A model generated the notes under the pieces. The model searched no databases, was not told where the DNA came from, and was given only the letters and a program-made list of their open reading frames with translations. The position numbers were made by a program, and so were the translations under genes. Below, in pieces: positions 33,130-45,680 of a stretch of 64,000 nucleotides of DNA; the first letter of the stretch is position 1, and each line of letters opens with the position of its first letter. Source of the DNA: Mucor racemosus (lineage: Eukaryota > Mucoromycota > Mucoromycetes > Mucorales > Mucoraceae); the NCBI GenBank assembly GCA_027405735.1, contig JAPEHQ010000012.1, positions 1,798,001 through 1,862,000 on the forward strand, given 5' to 3'.

Positions 33130-35833
33130 TTAGTTGTTACTTTTTGGAAGCAAATTTGCAACTTCATCAGCATCAAAATCTAATCTTAATGCCAGAATCT
33201 TCTTGACTTCTGTAACTGTAAGTCTCCAGCTAACAGGACCTGCCTTTTGGCCCCAAAAATCATAGATTTCCGAAGGCTAAACCATTAAGTATTAGTACAT
33301 GTTGCATTAAGAATGAATCAAACTTACCTCTTCAAAATTCAATAAGATTGACATTTGATTTAATCTTGTAAATCTATCTCTTGATAGCCATTCAGTCAAT
33401 GTTGACAGATAATGAATAACAGAACGAAGATCTTTATCAAATCTTAATGCGCCGTATTGGTTGAATCTAGTTTGGAATACAATTCTCTCCCATTGTGCAG
33501 TTAATGCTTCTAATAATAATCCCATTAAAGCACTAAAGTTATTATCTGTCAAAGTGCGTCTATAAATGTTGATTAAATTTTCAAATCCTCGTCTAAATCT
33601 TTTGACAAATCTTTCTTCGATATCAGCTTCATTGTACTCCTCTTCCTCAAGTACATATTTTACTTCTTTGTAAGCTTCTTGGAATAAGGGTCTAATTCTA
33701 GGTTTCAATATTTGATTTATAAGTTGTTCAATGCCATTCTAATGTCAAAAAAATATAATTAGCAGCAAGTACTATACATTCTTCTAGGCCTGTTTATACC
33801 TGAAGTAATTGCTTGAATTTATCTGCAAACTCTTCAAACTTCTTTAGATATCCTATTGTCTTTTGTACATCATTTTCTTCATCTAACCAAATACCACTGG
33901 TAATATTTGGTTCAACTTCTTTTGCCAAACGATGGGTATAATCAGTACTAACATCCAAATTATTCAAAATAACCATGTAATTGATTTTGGCCAATTCAAT
34001 TGCTCTTTCTGCGTTTCGTCCAGTTGTATCATAAGCTGTAAATACTGTCGACATTTTCTGTTGGAATAGATTCAAATATCCAATTTCAAGTATTTTAGTA
34101 GTAGTTCGAACAGTGGACGACACTACCTCAGGTTCATAAGTAGATATACAACGCTTCATTACAGTTTTGAGAATAAAGAATACATCGTCAACACAGGTGG
34201 ATGTCTGAGAAGTTGAGGGATCGTAATCATCTAATTTCATTGCTTTATCGATACTCTTCTTTAGCAAATATTCGTCAATGACAAGGTACGAACTCATCAA
34301 TTCTCTCACTCTTTTTGTCAATCCAGATGATAGTAAAAGGCCATTAGATCCATAAAATTTGCTGTCTTTGCCCTTCATTACCATTTCCTTTTCGCTTTCA
34401 TCAGATTCGAGAACATCCATTTCATCACTTGCTCTTTCGTTAATAAAACTATTGAACAATACACTTCTTTGACTGAGCAGAGATAACTCGTAAAGATTGG
34501 CATCTAATTGACGAGGTTCAACAAGTGGATTTGTCGATTCAGTCTCGGCTTGTGGCGATTGTGGATTTGGAGTTCCAGGTCGATTTACTGGATATGTTGA
34601 AACGTTGCGCATCATTGTAATTAATAGCACTTGGATTTCGACCAACTATACAAGTAGTTTAGTATTGCTTTTTTCGTCTATGGTGCTATCTCTCACTTAC
34701 TTTTGATTCCAATCTACGAGCTTTCAAGAACCTATCAAGAATAATGACACTTTGTACATCACTCTCTTCCTGCAAACGTTGAATTACTCTCAGCATTTTT
34801 CCCTTTCCATAATGCTGTTCCACTAAAGGCTGATGCTGATCAATAATAACAGCAATATTTTCAAATAATCTCGTCAATGCATCTGCAAAATATGTCGGTG
34901 CAGCAACTACAATCAAAGAAATGATTAATACGATAAATCCATCAAATGCTGTATTAATTCCTTACTGAGTCCCGTCTTTAATTCTTCAGCACATCTAGCC
35001 TTAATGATATTACATACAAATCTCGAGTATTTATCCAATCCTTCAGTTTGGCAATTAATAAGTGGAAATAGTTTGAAGTATCTGGTAATATCTGCTTGAT
35101 TTCTTTGTGCCACTGCATCGTCGAATTTACTAGAGAAAATTGCAAATAAATTTGTCTTTGCATCTGCCAACGTCTTTGCTGGATGATCTGGATTCTCTGA
35201 TGTTGACTAAATGTAATCTTAGTAAGACATCTATTGTATTTTTTTTATTTCTATAATTTACCACAGTAAACTCTGCTAATGATCCATTCAATATTGTTGT
35301 ATCAATCTTGGAAGCTCTTTGTAAGAGTAAGGCAGCTTCATCGTATTCTTTTTGTTGAATAGCTTCCTGTAAACTTGCAACACAGTACTTTAATTCTTGT
35401 ACATCTTCTACGTATTGAATAGCTTGTCGAGCTCTCGATTGCTCTTGATCTAATTGTCGAACTTTATCACTAATCACTTCTGCGAGTTTCGATGTTTTGT
35501 CGACAGTGTGAATAACTCGCGCTGACTTGTCTTTTAAGGTGCTTAATTGAGGTCTATGTAAAGAGTTAATTCAGCATATTCATTGTCAAAAATGTATGTT
35601 TCAAACCTAAGGGCGTTTAAAGCATTTAATGATTGTTCTAAAGATGTTTCTTCTGCAAGCATATTATCAAGAGAAACATCTATACGTGTCTCTTCTTCGT
35701 CTAAAAGTCGAAGGCATTCTCTTATTTCATCAATATTAGTTAAACTCTCAAAATTTCTGGATAATAAGGGTACTTGTTTAGATTCAATTTCATTTGTATC
35801 TGTTGTAGATATTGCTACAACAGTAGAAGGCAT
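33130..35833 (-). CDS. COG4: Conserved oligomeric Golgi complex subunit 4
   Basis: Core lobe A subunit of the COG tether, which captures retrograde vesicles at the Golgi and binds SNARE/Sly1 in relatives. Exons (minus): 35833-35607, 35553-35262, 35206-34966, 34906-34701, 34645-33800, 33738-33328, 33276-33130. Phases close to 789 aa, close to the usual size. The N-terminal coiled coil includes LDEEETRIDVSLDNMLAEE and KLAEVISDKVRQLDQEQSRA; the conserved ELKYCVASLQEAIQQKEYDE follows. The middle has TYFADALTRLFENIAVIID, and the C-terminal helical bundle has FEEFADKFKQLLQ and LNFEE|PSEIYDFWG. The exon-3 donor must be GTAAGG at 34965; the alternative downstream GTATTA breaks the frame. It lies 115 bp from WDR70 and 100 bp from the next gene, all on the minus strand. 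Confidence 0.93.
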
Positions 35834-35948
35834 TTTTTATTATGCTTTATATTGTAACAAAAGGGAAACAGCTGCAACTAACAAAAGATGTTATAAAACT
35901 TTATGTACTATTTTACAAACGCCGCATGAAATGAAATATCTACATTTC

Positions 35949-37986
35949 TTATTTGGTTTCTTCTTCTTCCTCTTCTTGGAATACTGGGTCAGGTTGAGTC
36001 TTTTTATACACTATAAACATCAAGTTATTAGGTTAATATACACATAAGAGCACTTCAAATAAATAATTACCATTAGATACCCAAAGTGGGTCATTTTCGG
36101 CCAGATCAGCATACTTGAGAAGAGCTTCTCTAGGATCCTCATCTCTGGTTGTATCCTTTGCAAATGTCTTGATAACAGCTTGTTGTTGATTCATATTAAC
36201 TCTACCACCCTTACCATGACCACTAACAGGCAAATCTATTATTCATAATTAATAAACTGTTAAATACTATTCATTTTCTTTATGACTTACCAGGGCGATG
36301 AGATGCAACAGGATCTTTACGCAATTTATCTCTTCTTCTCTTTGTTGTTCTTTCTTCATCCTTAAACATTGGTAATGCATGAGGAGTCAAAATAGGTCTA
36401 TCAACTTCATAATCATCTACTGCTCTCTTTTTAGCTGCCTTTACAATTGGTAATTTGGCACCACGAGATGAATGAGTAGGGCTATAAAATACTGTGACAA
36501 TACCATCTGCACTTCCTGTCATGATTTGATTGATGCGAGGATGCCATAATACTTTGACAACGCTAGATTGTGTTACATCTATACAATAAGCATTATTAAT
36601 AATTTGTTTAGAAATAATACATCTGCTACTCACTTGTAGATTGTTGAACTTCAAGAGTTTCTCTATTCAAAAAGACTAATTGGCCATAGCCTTTACCCTT
36701 GGGACAAGCTGTACCTGTCAAAATTAGCTTTTCGTCAGGACTGAATATAATGTTAGCTTCTGGATTAACGATATCCAAATTATATGCTGTCTTAACAGGC
36801 TTCTTTGCATTTCGAAGATCCCACACTATTAAACGGTTTATAAATAATCAAGTGTTTGTACGTCAGAATTGAACTTACATTTGACAGAATCATCACCACC
36901 TCTTGTCACCATAGTTCTATTATCTCTTGAGAATAATATAGATGATGTTTCTGATCCCTTTTGATGTGCATCTGGAATTGGAATAGCAGGACGAATATGA
37001 TTGCCCTTTGTATCCCAAATTTGCAATGTACCATCTTGATAAGCACCAGCTAAATATTTTGCGTCTCCTGTATAAGCAAGCGCAGTACATGGAGATCGAC
37101 CACCTCTTTCACGAGATTTGTATACAATAGTAGTTGTCTGTTTTCTTGTACGTTCTACATCCCATTCTCGAATAGTACCGTCTTGCGATGATGTGACGAA
37201 TGTTTGTTTATCACTAGGATGCCAGAAACCACTAGTTAAAGCACCTACATGACCATCTGTATGTCTCAAATCACGAATATAAGGGTCTCCTTTAGCGAAT
37301 TCGGCTTTTTCAAGGCCATCACGATCAAAGATCTTTGCACGAGCACTTCCAGAAATAACTAAAATGCTATCGCCAGATAATGAATATTGTAAATTATGAA
37401 TCTGATGCTCTCCACAAGGTTGAACTGTACGGAATGGTTTAAATGAACGATCCATGCCTGCAAAATCCCAAAATTTCATGTCGTAATCGTAACTTCCAGA
37501 TACAAGTCGAGTTCCAGAAGGATCTAATGTTAAGGCAGATACTGTACGGTGATGATCACTAAGTTTAATTTCGTGTGAAGTTGGTAATACGTCCGAAGAA
37601 GTAAACTCTTGATCGTCAGAATCATCATCATCATCATCATCATCGTCGTCAGAATCATCGGCATTATTGGTAATGGCATTTGTTTCTCCATTTTCAGATC
37701 CTTTCTTCTTTTCTTGTTTAGCAGCAGCAGCATCTTCACGCTTTGTCTTTTCAAATTCAAATGAAACGTCCTTCTTTTGTTCTTGCTTGCCAAATGAAGT
37801 TGGCATGAATGCACGCAAAGCGTCCCAATCAGTTTCTGCGGCATCTTTTTTATTGCTAGAGCCGTTGTTATTTTTTGACTTTTGGCCAAAAGATTTGGGC
37901 AACATCTTTGATAAATCGTCGTCCTATATCTTTGTTAATAAAACTGTTATCAATTGATTTCTTCATCAACTTACGAAACCAGACAT
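35949..37986 (-). CDS. WDR70: WD40 repeat protein, WDR70/gastrulation-defective type
   Basis: Nuclear WD40 protein; relatives (human WDR70, fission yeast Wdr70) promote H2B monoubiquitylation and DNA-end resection. Exons (minus): 37986-37975 (12 nt, MSGF), 37923-36879, 36825-36634, 36578-36291, 36235-36071, 36010-35949; 587 aa. The N-terminal region (FMPTSFGKQ, typical of the family) is basic, then a long Asp tract lies near residues 100-115. WD repeats run from about 125 to 450 (HHRTVSALTLDPSGTRLVSG ... YDMKFWDFAGM; HPSDKQTFVTSSQDGTIREW; YLAGAYQDGTLQIWD). The C-terminus has KKRAVDDYEVDRPILTPHAL, DPREALLKYADLAENDPLWV and an acidic end (FQEEEEEETK), a diagnostic WDR70 tail. Confidence 0.93.
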
Positions 37987-38389
37987 TGCAAAAATGTTAA
38001 TTATAACGACTAAAGAGAGTCTGAATATAAAGCACACTAAATTTATGTAAAAAGTTTGGATGATGTGACTCTTGCAGCCAGCTTTTACCGCCTGCTTGCC
38101 TTATGAATGGAACTCAGGCTTTCCCTGAATATAATGTAGGCAAGTAATGTATATATATACTTGTGATAATGCTGACAAAATAAGTGCTTTATTAGATTAT
38201 TAATTACCTATATTCAAAATTATATTACCATGGTATCGAAAGTGATTTTGAGGGTTATTTTTTACTCAGAAAATGCAAATAAAAAATACGATCACTTGTA
38301 CAAGATGTAACAAATTAACATTTTAAACACAAATGTCAATTAATTCAAGCGATGAGCTAGAATAAATTCTTTAAAGACACGACTTTGTG
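37987..38389. other. Upstream region of WDR70
   Basis: Intergenic. A small (AT)n tract lies at about 38149-38158. No gene. R copy 3 begins near 38390. Confidence 0.3.
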
Positions 38390-39290
38390 TTTTCACTAAT
38401 AAAAATGAAAGCCTTTGAGGCCCCATATCTCTAAGAAAAATTAAGCTATACTAACACTTTCTAATAATAAAACTTACTTGTTTTAAAGCGCTCTATAACA
38501 TATTTTAATATAAAAAAATTCTAAACACTTTTATTTTTTTTCATTTTTTTTTAACTTTTTTGTAGTAAATTTCAAAATATTCGTTAAATTGAGCAACGCT
38601 TTTTTTGCATTCATGTTATTCATCTTGTTGAACTCTCTTAGACCCAATTTAGAGTTCTTCAAAATATTAATTTTTCGTGGAGATATTCTCAAAAATGTGT
38701 ACAAAAAGGTACCTCCATTTCTAGCGTCCATTTTCCCCTTGTATACCCTCATCCCAAATTCTGAAACTGAAAAAAATCTGGACAAAAATGTTGTTTTCTC
38801 TACGAATAATGTAGCTAAAAAGTTAAATAATAGCTCGATTAATAGATAATTTTGCTGTGCATTACCTCCATTATTTAAATTTAAATTATACTTATAAAAA
38901 GTGTTCTGTATCTTCAAAAAACCTCCAAAATTTCAATTGCATTTTGTGCAAAATTTTACGTGAAGCATTTTTTCAATTTTATATAGATGGATGCAGAATT
39001 TAAAACTGTACAAAAAACATTTAATACGCAAGGTTGGTTTACTTTGCAGTTCATGAACATCTAAACAATTTTGTTTTTTGAATCATTTTTGATCGTTTTT
39101 TTTTCGAATTGTTTTTGGAACCCCGTTATTATAGGGCTTAAGCTGTGATAAGAACTATCATTTTGATTATCTCGACAAAAAATCAATATTTTTTGCCGAA
39201 ACAAAAAAGGTAGAGTAGATTTCAGTTAGATCTATCTTTTGAATATAAAAGATTAAACCTTCAATTTAGATACTTAATATTTTACATTCG
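38390..39290 (+). repeat. R repeat, copy 3 (about 0.9 kb, truncated both ends)
   Basis: Starts at CTTTGAGGCCCCATATCTC, matching 56880 of copy 4, and loses similarity near 39270. The inverted motif pair lies at about 38660-38685 and 39165-39195. Open frames on both strands (38589-38849 plus, 38531-38917 minus) overlap the same conserved core and correspond to those of copy 4. Confidence 0.75.
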
Positions 39291-39724
39291 ACAATGTTTG
39301 GTCAGCGTTACCTAGTTCAGCACATACGCATTGTTTCACACATTTATTTAATGTATAAACACTACCAGATTAATATAGTATGAGGTGTTTTCCTTCAAAT
39401 CATTAAAAAAAACGAATGGGGAGATAGATAGAATATCATTTTCACACATATGATGATTGACATTTGATTTTTAGAGTGTCTCCAGTCAGAAGTAGATGGT
39501 TGCCAGGCTTATAGATTTCTTTGCGTTATTTCTTTATCAAGACAAATAAAGCTGATCCAAAAAGCCCCAGTGTTTATGTAACACAGGCGGATAGTTTTAC
39601 ATACTATAGTCATCAGTTTTTGTCTAAAAAGGGATAGAAAAAGTGTCTGTAATATATATATATATATATATATACATCCCAACCTTTCTGCATATTCTTT
39701 TCTTTTTCACTATCTGTAATAATA
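39291..39724. other. Upstream region of epoxide hydrolase with (TA)n tract
   Basis: A TA dinucleotide run of about 24 bp at 39651-39674 sits 50 bp before the ATG and may serve as, or disturb, the core promoter. Followed by CTTTTCTTTTTCACT. No gene. Confidence 0.4.
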
Positions 39725-41330
39725 ATGTCTTTTTTATCAGAAGGAGAGTTTGAACCGTTTGAGATTCCAGAATTCTCAAAAAAGAAGCAACAACAACTGA
39801 TTGAAAGAACATCTGACGTTATATGGCCCAATGAGCTAGAAAAAGATTATGGTTGGTCTTTAGGAGCACCAGCCTGGGCTCTAAAGCCTTTGGTAAAGGA
39901 ATGGCAATCGTTTGATTGGGAAGAACCTAGAGCTGAGATGGCTCAATGGCACCATTATCGTATGAAAATTGACGGGTTACTGATTCATTATGTTCATGAA
40001 CGATCTTCAAATCCTGATGCGATTCCAATTGTATTGCTTCATGGATGGCCATCTACGTTTTATGAGTTTCACAAGCTGATAAACCCGCTTCGCGATGGAC
40101 TTCATGGTAACCAAGTAAAGTCTAAGATGTAATCAAGGGTGAAATTGTTTTTGTATTAAAAACTATTATTAGGCGTTTCACGTAATTGTACCAAGCTTGC
40201 CGGGATTCGGATTTTCTGATGCGCCTAAAGAAAAAGGCTACGGCGTTGCTAAAATGGCCAGCACAGTGAATGCGTTGATGGTCCATTTGGGGTATGATAA
40301 ATATAGTAAGTTTTATATCAAATTTGGTCGACGTACATATAAATTAAGTATTTATTGATCACCAATTATAAACTCAATATTATATAGTGCATCATGGTGG
40401 TGATTGGGGAGCTATCATCGGTAAATGGATCGCCACGCGTCATAACGATCATTGTAAAGCTTATCATACCAATTTACCAATGATTTTACCGCCACTACCA
40501 ACGCCAAGAAACTTGATATTTTATCCATTCAAAGTAGTAAAATTCTTTGCAAGTTTGGTATTGGGATTTGATAATATTTATGGCACTGCAAAGACGATTT
40601 TGGGAGGCGCTACCTTTGCAAATGCTGAACGTAACAGAGATTGTGGTTATAGAAGCATTCAAGGCACCAAGCCCTATACATTATCTTATGGTTTAAGCGA
40701 TAGTCCCGTTGGATTATTAGGTAAATGTAGCGAATGTATTCCTATAAAATTTTAAACTCATGTTTGTAAACATCTTATTATTAGGATGGATGTTGGAAAA
40801 GTATCATGATTGGACATTTCATCCAGCAGAAAGACAAGACACGGAAGCGTTACCTCAAACAATAAGTTCCAAAGAATTCTTAACTCAAGTTTCTATTTAT
40901 TGGCTTACAAATACAATGTCATCTTCAATTCGAATTTACTATGAATGTCTGCATCAAAATGAAATGATTAAAGTGGTGTTACCTCGTGTCAAGATCCCAG
41001 TCGCCGTTTGCGCATTCGCTCATGACATTTCAAAGGTACATGTATAAAATAAACAATGCACAATCTCCAGAAGTAGCTTCTAAATTTCTATCAATATTTA
41101 TTTAGATGCCAAGGGACTGGTTGGAGACATCAACAGATTTGCAACAATACAACGAAATGATCTCTGTAAGTACCTTTTTTTAGACAATCTCATTTCTATA
41201 TATAGTCTCTTATTCATTTTAATTTATTCAATAGGGCGGCCATTTCCCTGCATTGGAAGAACCTGAAATGTTGGTTGAAGATTTGCAACAGTTTGGTAGA
41301 AAGATCAAGCAACAACAAAAACATTTTTAA
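39725..41330 (+). CDS. Epoxide hydrolase (microsomal-type, EHN domain, alpha/beta hydrolase)
   Basis: Hydrolyses epoxides to diols, or a related alpha/beta-hydrolase reaction. Exons: 39725-40114, 40173-40305, 40388-40720, 40785-41035, 41106-41165, 41235-41330; 420 aa. The N-terminal EHN domain (about 10-100: PFEIPEFSKKKQQQLIERTS, KPLVKEWQSFDWEE) is typical of microsomal epoxide hydrolases. The oxyanion loop is HGWP, the nucleophile D180 lies in HHGGDWG, and the catalytic His H392 in GGHFPALEEP. The acid residue is probably in the exon-4 part and was not pinpointed. There is no clear N-terminal membrane anchor, so it may be soluble, as in many fungal members. Confidence 0.92.
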
Positions 41331-42215
41331 ATGAATAAATACGGCATGTCAATAGCACAGTTTTTTCTGGGATCCTGAAATGATCGACATTTCTATAGAT
41401 TCTATAAAGGGATTTAAATTGAAGATGATTACATATTTTAGAAAGAATTACTATAGAACTTTCTTGGCAGAAAAGAGCATTATTACGGTTATTCTGGATT
41501 TGAATTGTATTCAGCATTATGTAAAGCATATTCTGTATATACAGAGCAAATTATCGGTACGGCAGGGTATTCCCTTAAATGCATTTTATAATCAAATGGT
41601 TTAATATGCATTGTAAATAATTTTATACAAAATCATCACGTCAATTAGTTGTCATGGCTACGAAACATGACAGATCACAAAAAGGTTCTGATTTGATTTA
41701 TAATCTGAGTTTTAATTGCGTAATTTTGACAGTTCGACACCAATCTTCAAATTGAATATGCCTTCCTCAATTGAATATAAAGAGAATATAACATATCGTA
41801 TTTAAAATATATTAAACATAGCTATATTTCAATTGAAATTATACTGGGGAATGTACAATATCATTAATTGTGGAATACGATAATTATTCAAACTTTCAAT
41901 TAAAATTTTCCCACATCCTGCATCAAAAAGTTAAAGGATTTTCGTTCAGTTTTAAATATAGATCTTTTGGATTTTTTTATAGGAATATGGCTGAATATTA
42001 CTCAAAGCTTATGTAGATATTTTTTTTATTTGAAATCTACTGCTTTTTTCCTTAAGAAATTAGCCATCAAAATTCGAAAAGTTTTGAAACTGTAATTTTG
42101 AATATAATCATATTTGGAAAATCCAGATCTTTCAAACTTTATTATTCTTCATCAAAAGTTAATTATCATTGTGAAAGGGTTTTACAATTTCCCTCGGAGT
42201 ACTAATGGATTAAAG
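41331..42215. other. Intergenic, or unresolved first exons of the next gene
   Basis: AT-rich. Candidate small exon ATGGCTGAATATTACTC near 41988 could begin the next gene, but its phase does not join. No other gene seen. Confidence 0.3.
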
Positions 42216-43585
42216 AACAACCAGAAGAGATACATAGAGGTTCTCCATTTCAAGTGAGTCACATTTGGAAAGGAGCAATTTCTCTATATATTGAGAGTAA
42301 ATTTCTGAGCATTTCGTATTTCTTCTTCTTCTTTTTAAAATAATTCGTGCTTACAAAGCGTTTAAATTCGAATAACTCTTTTTTTTTCCCAAGAAAATAC
42401 ATTTAAACATGAAGAAAGCTTTGCCTGATTCCGATGTAAATTCACAAATGATTTTATAAAATGAATACATGTAGCTCATATTTGCTTTATTTTTAAACAT
42501 CAGACTGTCAATAATGTATTGCAGCGCATTGCAGATGAAAAGAAATGGTCTTCACAAGACACTGAACAAGATCTCGCAGTTCTTGCCAAACATCGCCTCG
42601 TCTATGTCGGTGATTTAAGAGCATTATCTGGAGAAAGTTGGACTGTAAGTTTTGCGATTGATTTGCTAGATTATATATTAATATTTCCATAGCAAATTGA
42701 ATTACTTCCTCTTGTAAAAGATCTCTTGAGAAGCTCAATTGATCCTCATTGGCCTCCTCGTGGTAATAATTGAATAAACGTTCGACCAAATTGGAAAAAA
42801 CTAAACAAAACCAAATCTAATTTTTATCAGATCATATTGTAAACACCAATAACAGCGCCAATAACATTGATCAAATTATGGAAAATAGTGATGATGAGAA
42901 AAACAACAACAAACAGAAAAAGAAGGAAGGCAAAAAACAAAAAAAGGAAAAGAAAAAGCAAGGTAAAAAGGATAAAGGTTTCAAGAGTCCTTCGCCACTT
43001 GGAACACCCGTTGTACCAACTATTTTAACAAGACCTTCAAACGCTATTCAAGAATTAAATGATTCTACAAGCAGATTTAATTTGAATGATACATTGAGTC
43101 AAGACCATATAACCATTCAAAACACAATTCGTAATGGAAATGCAACTAATTCTTCATCTGATATTACTTCCACAGATGATTTCGATAGTGACAACAGTGA
43201 TGACAGTGATAGTGATCTTGAAAAGGAAGATGCTGATGAATTATTGTCACCCAACAGCGAAGAAAAGCGTAAGAGTGTCAGTTTTTCTAACGAAACAGCT
43301 GTAGGAATAGCGGCCAGTGTAAAGAATGAACTTGACAAAGAAGACAAGAAAGAGAAGAAGGGCAAAAAGAAGGATAAAAAGAAGGACAAGAAAGATAAAA
43401 AGAAGGATAGTATGGCAAGTACAAAATACAGTGGTTACCAGAGTTTCACAAGTCATCCTTATACCACCCATCCAATAGTGAAATTCAGGAAAATGAAGAT
43501 GAAGCATTGTAAACGATTACCGCCTGTTCCTGCAAACGATCAATTTCTACAAGGTATTCGTGACAAATTGGAATCAACTGTTTAG
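42216..43585 (+). CDS. Lys-rich protein of unknown function (5' end unresolved)
   Basis: Exons supported by phase: a piece ending 42253 (EEIHRGSPFQ|GTGAGT), 42504-42644, 42693-42762, 42831-43585. The start codon lies upstream and was not found: a TAA precedes the first piece in frame. The N-terminal part (VLQRIADEKKW, LAKHRLVYVGDLRALSGESW, ELLPLVKDLLRSSI) looks like a small helical, SAM-like fold. Next come a long basic tract (KQKKKEGKKQKKEKKKQGKK), an Asp/Ser acidic stretch, a second Lys tract (KKEKKGKKKDKKKDKKDKKK) and a Pro-containing end (KRLPPVPANDQFLQGIRDKL). A nuclear or nucleolar location is plausible. I do not recognise the family. Confidence 0.7.
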
Positions 43586-43943
43586 TCTATAGTTGTAATA
43601 TGTAAATTCTGTATTTTTAGTTTCAAGCACAGGCTCTTTATAATTCCTGCTTCATTCCTCTTTTTTCTTTTTCTTTTTTTTTTTTTTTTTTTTTTTCGTT
43701 TTAGTATCATTTTCTTTCTCTTATTTTTCTTAAAATACAATATATACACAATTGACATCAAAAATCATATAATGACTACCAATGTAAACAAACATAGCTT
43801 TTGTTTAAATACTAAAAACTAATTTTAAAACTATAGACCTGCCTGACTTCTTCAGAGCTTTTATCAGACAAAGAAAATGTTGGATGTGGTAATAATATTG
43901 GGATAAATTCCGATTTACTAGTATTAATATTTATTCAATAAAG
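43586..43943. other. Intergenic plus unresolved 5' exon(s) of TDP1
   Basis: A poly-T tract of about 25 lies near 43674-43697. ATGACTACCAATG at about 43772 and the block AGCTTTTATCAGACAAAG at 43857 may belong to the TDP1 5' end, but I could not make a phase-consistent model. Confidence 0.35.
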
Positions 43944-45680
43944 TGTCTTTGAGAGATTTGATATACCACGTACGAAGGCAAAGATACAGATCTGTTTTTA
44001 TATTAACATTTGATATTGTATAGGATGATTTGATTTCAATGGTTCAATTTAATTTCATGGTAGATGTTGATTTTCTCATGTCAAATGTCAAACATAAAAA
44101 TATACCTATTACTATTGTGCATGGTTTGAGAGAATCTGCACGATTATTAGTAGAGCAAGGTAAAAAATGGCCAAATATGACAATTGCAACGCCAAGGATT
44201 CAAGATAGATATGGTATTTTTTTTTTTTTTTTTGGAGGGAAGGAAAGGAAATGATAATAACATTTTAACATGTATTGCATACAGGCGTTCATCACACAAA
44301 AGTACGCATAATAATATTATATGTACGGTTAATCTTAACCCAAATCCTGTAAATATAGGCCATGATTTTATACTTTAAAGATGAATCTATTCAATTAGTT
44401 GTAATGACAGCAAACATGGTTCCTCAAGATTGGCAGTAAGCTTTTCAGTTGAAATACTAGATACAGTTTAATTTACTACTATTTTTAACTAATAGAGTTA
44501 TGACCCAAGGTGTTTACCGATCACCCAAGTGCTTTCTTAAAACCAAGGATTTAGACTTGAGTTCTTCATCAAACACATCTCCATTTGAAAGTAATTTGAT
44601 AAAATATCTAAGAGCATATAATCTACCATGTCTAGCTTCAACCATCGCATCAATATCGCTTTATAATTGGTCTTTATGCAAAGTAAAATTCACATCAAGA
44701 ATATTAAGAATCACTTATATATAAAATTTTCATTAGGCAATATTAATAGCATCTGTACCGGGATATCATAGACAAACTGAATCATCATTCTCAAATTGGG
44801 GTCTGGAAAGACTTGCAGATGTGCTCCGCCAACATGTAGCATTGCCTACATATAACTGTCAGAAATCACAAATCATTATACAGGTATATGGTAATTATAC
44901 CATAGCTCTTAAAGCACTTTTCTAAATATCCAAATTTTAGTGCTCCAGTATGCCTCATTCTCCAGAAAAATGGTTCAAGGAACAAGTTTGTCGAGCCATG
45001 GCTGAATTCAAGAATAGAAAATCAGCGCTATCAATTAAAGCACCTCATGTATGTGTCATTTATCCGATAATGACTACAGCCATAAATAGGTAAATAGGAT
45101 GGGTACTCGATTGGATTTATACTTTATTCTTATGTATATATTATAGTTTCACTGGTAGGGATATGAGTGGAGATTTTTTAAGATTTGATAAAGGTGAGCA
45201 TATGTATAAATTATACTAAATTAGTAATTAATGTCTTGAAATTGATTAGCTTCTTATGACAAAAACCATACTTGGTTTGATCCATATCTTTATGATTGGA
45301 AGAGTGAGCATGCGGGTCGGCAATATTTAATGCCCCATATTAAAACTTATACTCGTACATATCAAGATAAAAATGGAAAAACTCATATTGCATGGCATCT
45401 ATTATCATCTGCCAATCTTAGTCGTGCTGCTTGGGGCGAATATCAAAAGAACAAGACACAGATTTATATAAAAAGTTTCGAATTGGGTGTTTTCTTTTGT
45501 CCTTCTTTGTGGGATAATAATGAAGAGAATGTTGATTTAGTTCCGTTTAATGATTTGGACAGTGTACAAGAAGAAGATTCAAGCGGAACCGAGGTTACCC
45601 AAATCAAAGTTCGCCTTCCTTATGATTTACCTTTGGTACATCATCCTCAACCATTACAATGCTTTACCCGATTATCCTAA
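43944..45680 (+). CDS. TDP1: Tyrosyl-DNA phosphodiesterase 1 (5' end unresolved)
   Basis: Removes topoisomerase I tyrosyl adducts from DNA 3' ends; phospholipase-D superfamily, nuclear. Phase-consistent exons: 43944-43969, 44024-44213, 44285-44301 (17 nt), 44359-44435, 44496-44682, 44737-44883, 44941-45089, 45147-45193, 45250-45680. First recognisable block is SLRDLI, then VQFNFMVDVDFLM. First HKD-type motif is HHTKAMILYFKD; second is MPHIKTYTR with SSANLSRAAWG downstream. SFTGRDMSGDFLRF also fits the family. All exon phases close and no stop interrupts, so it should be active. The start and first ~30-60 residues are missing from my model. The intron after exon 2 ends close to a run of about 16 T. 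Confidence 0.88.
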
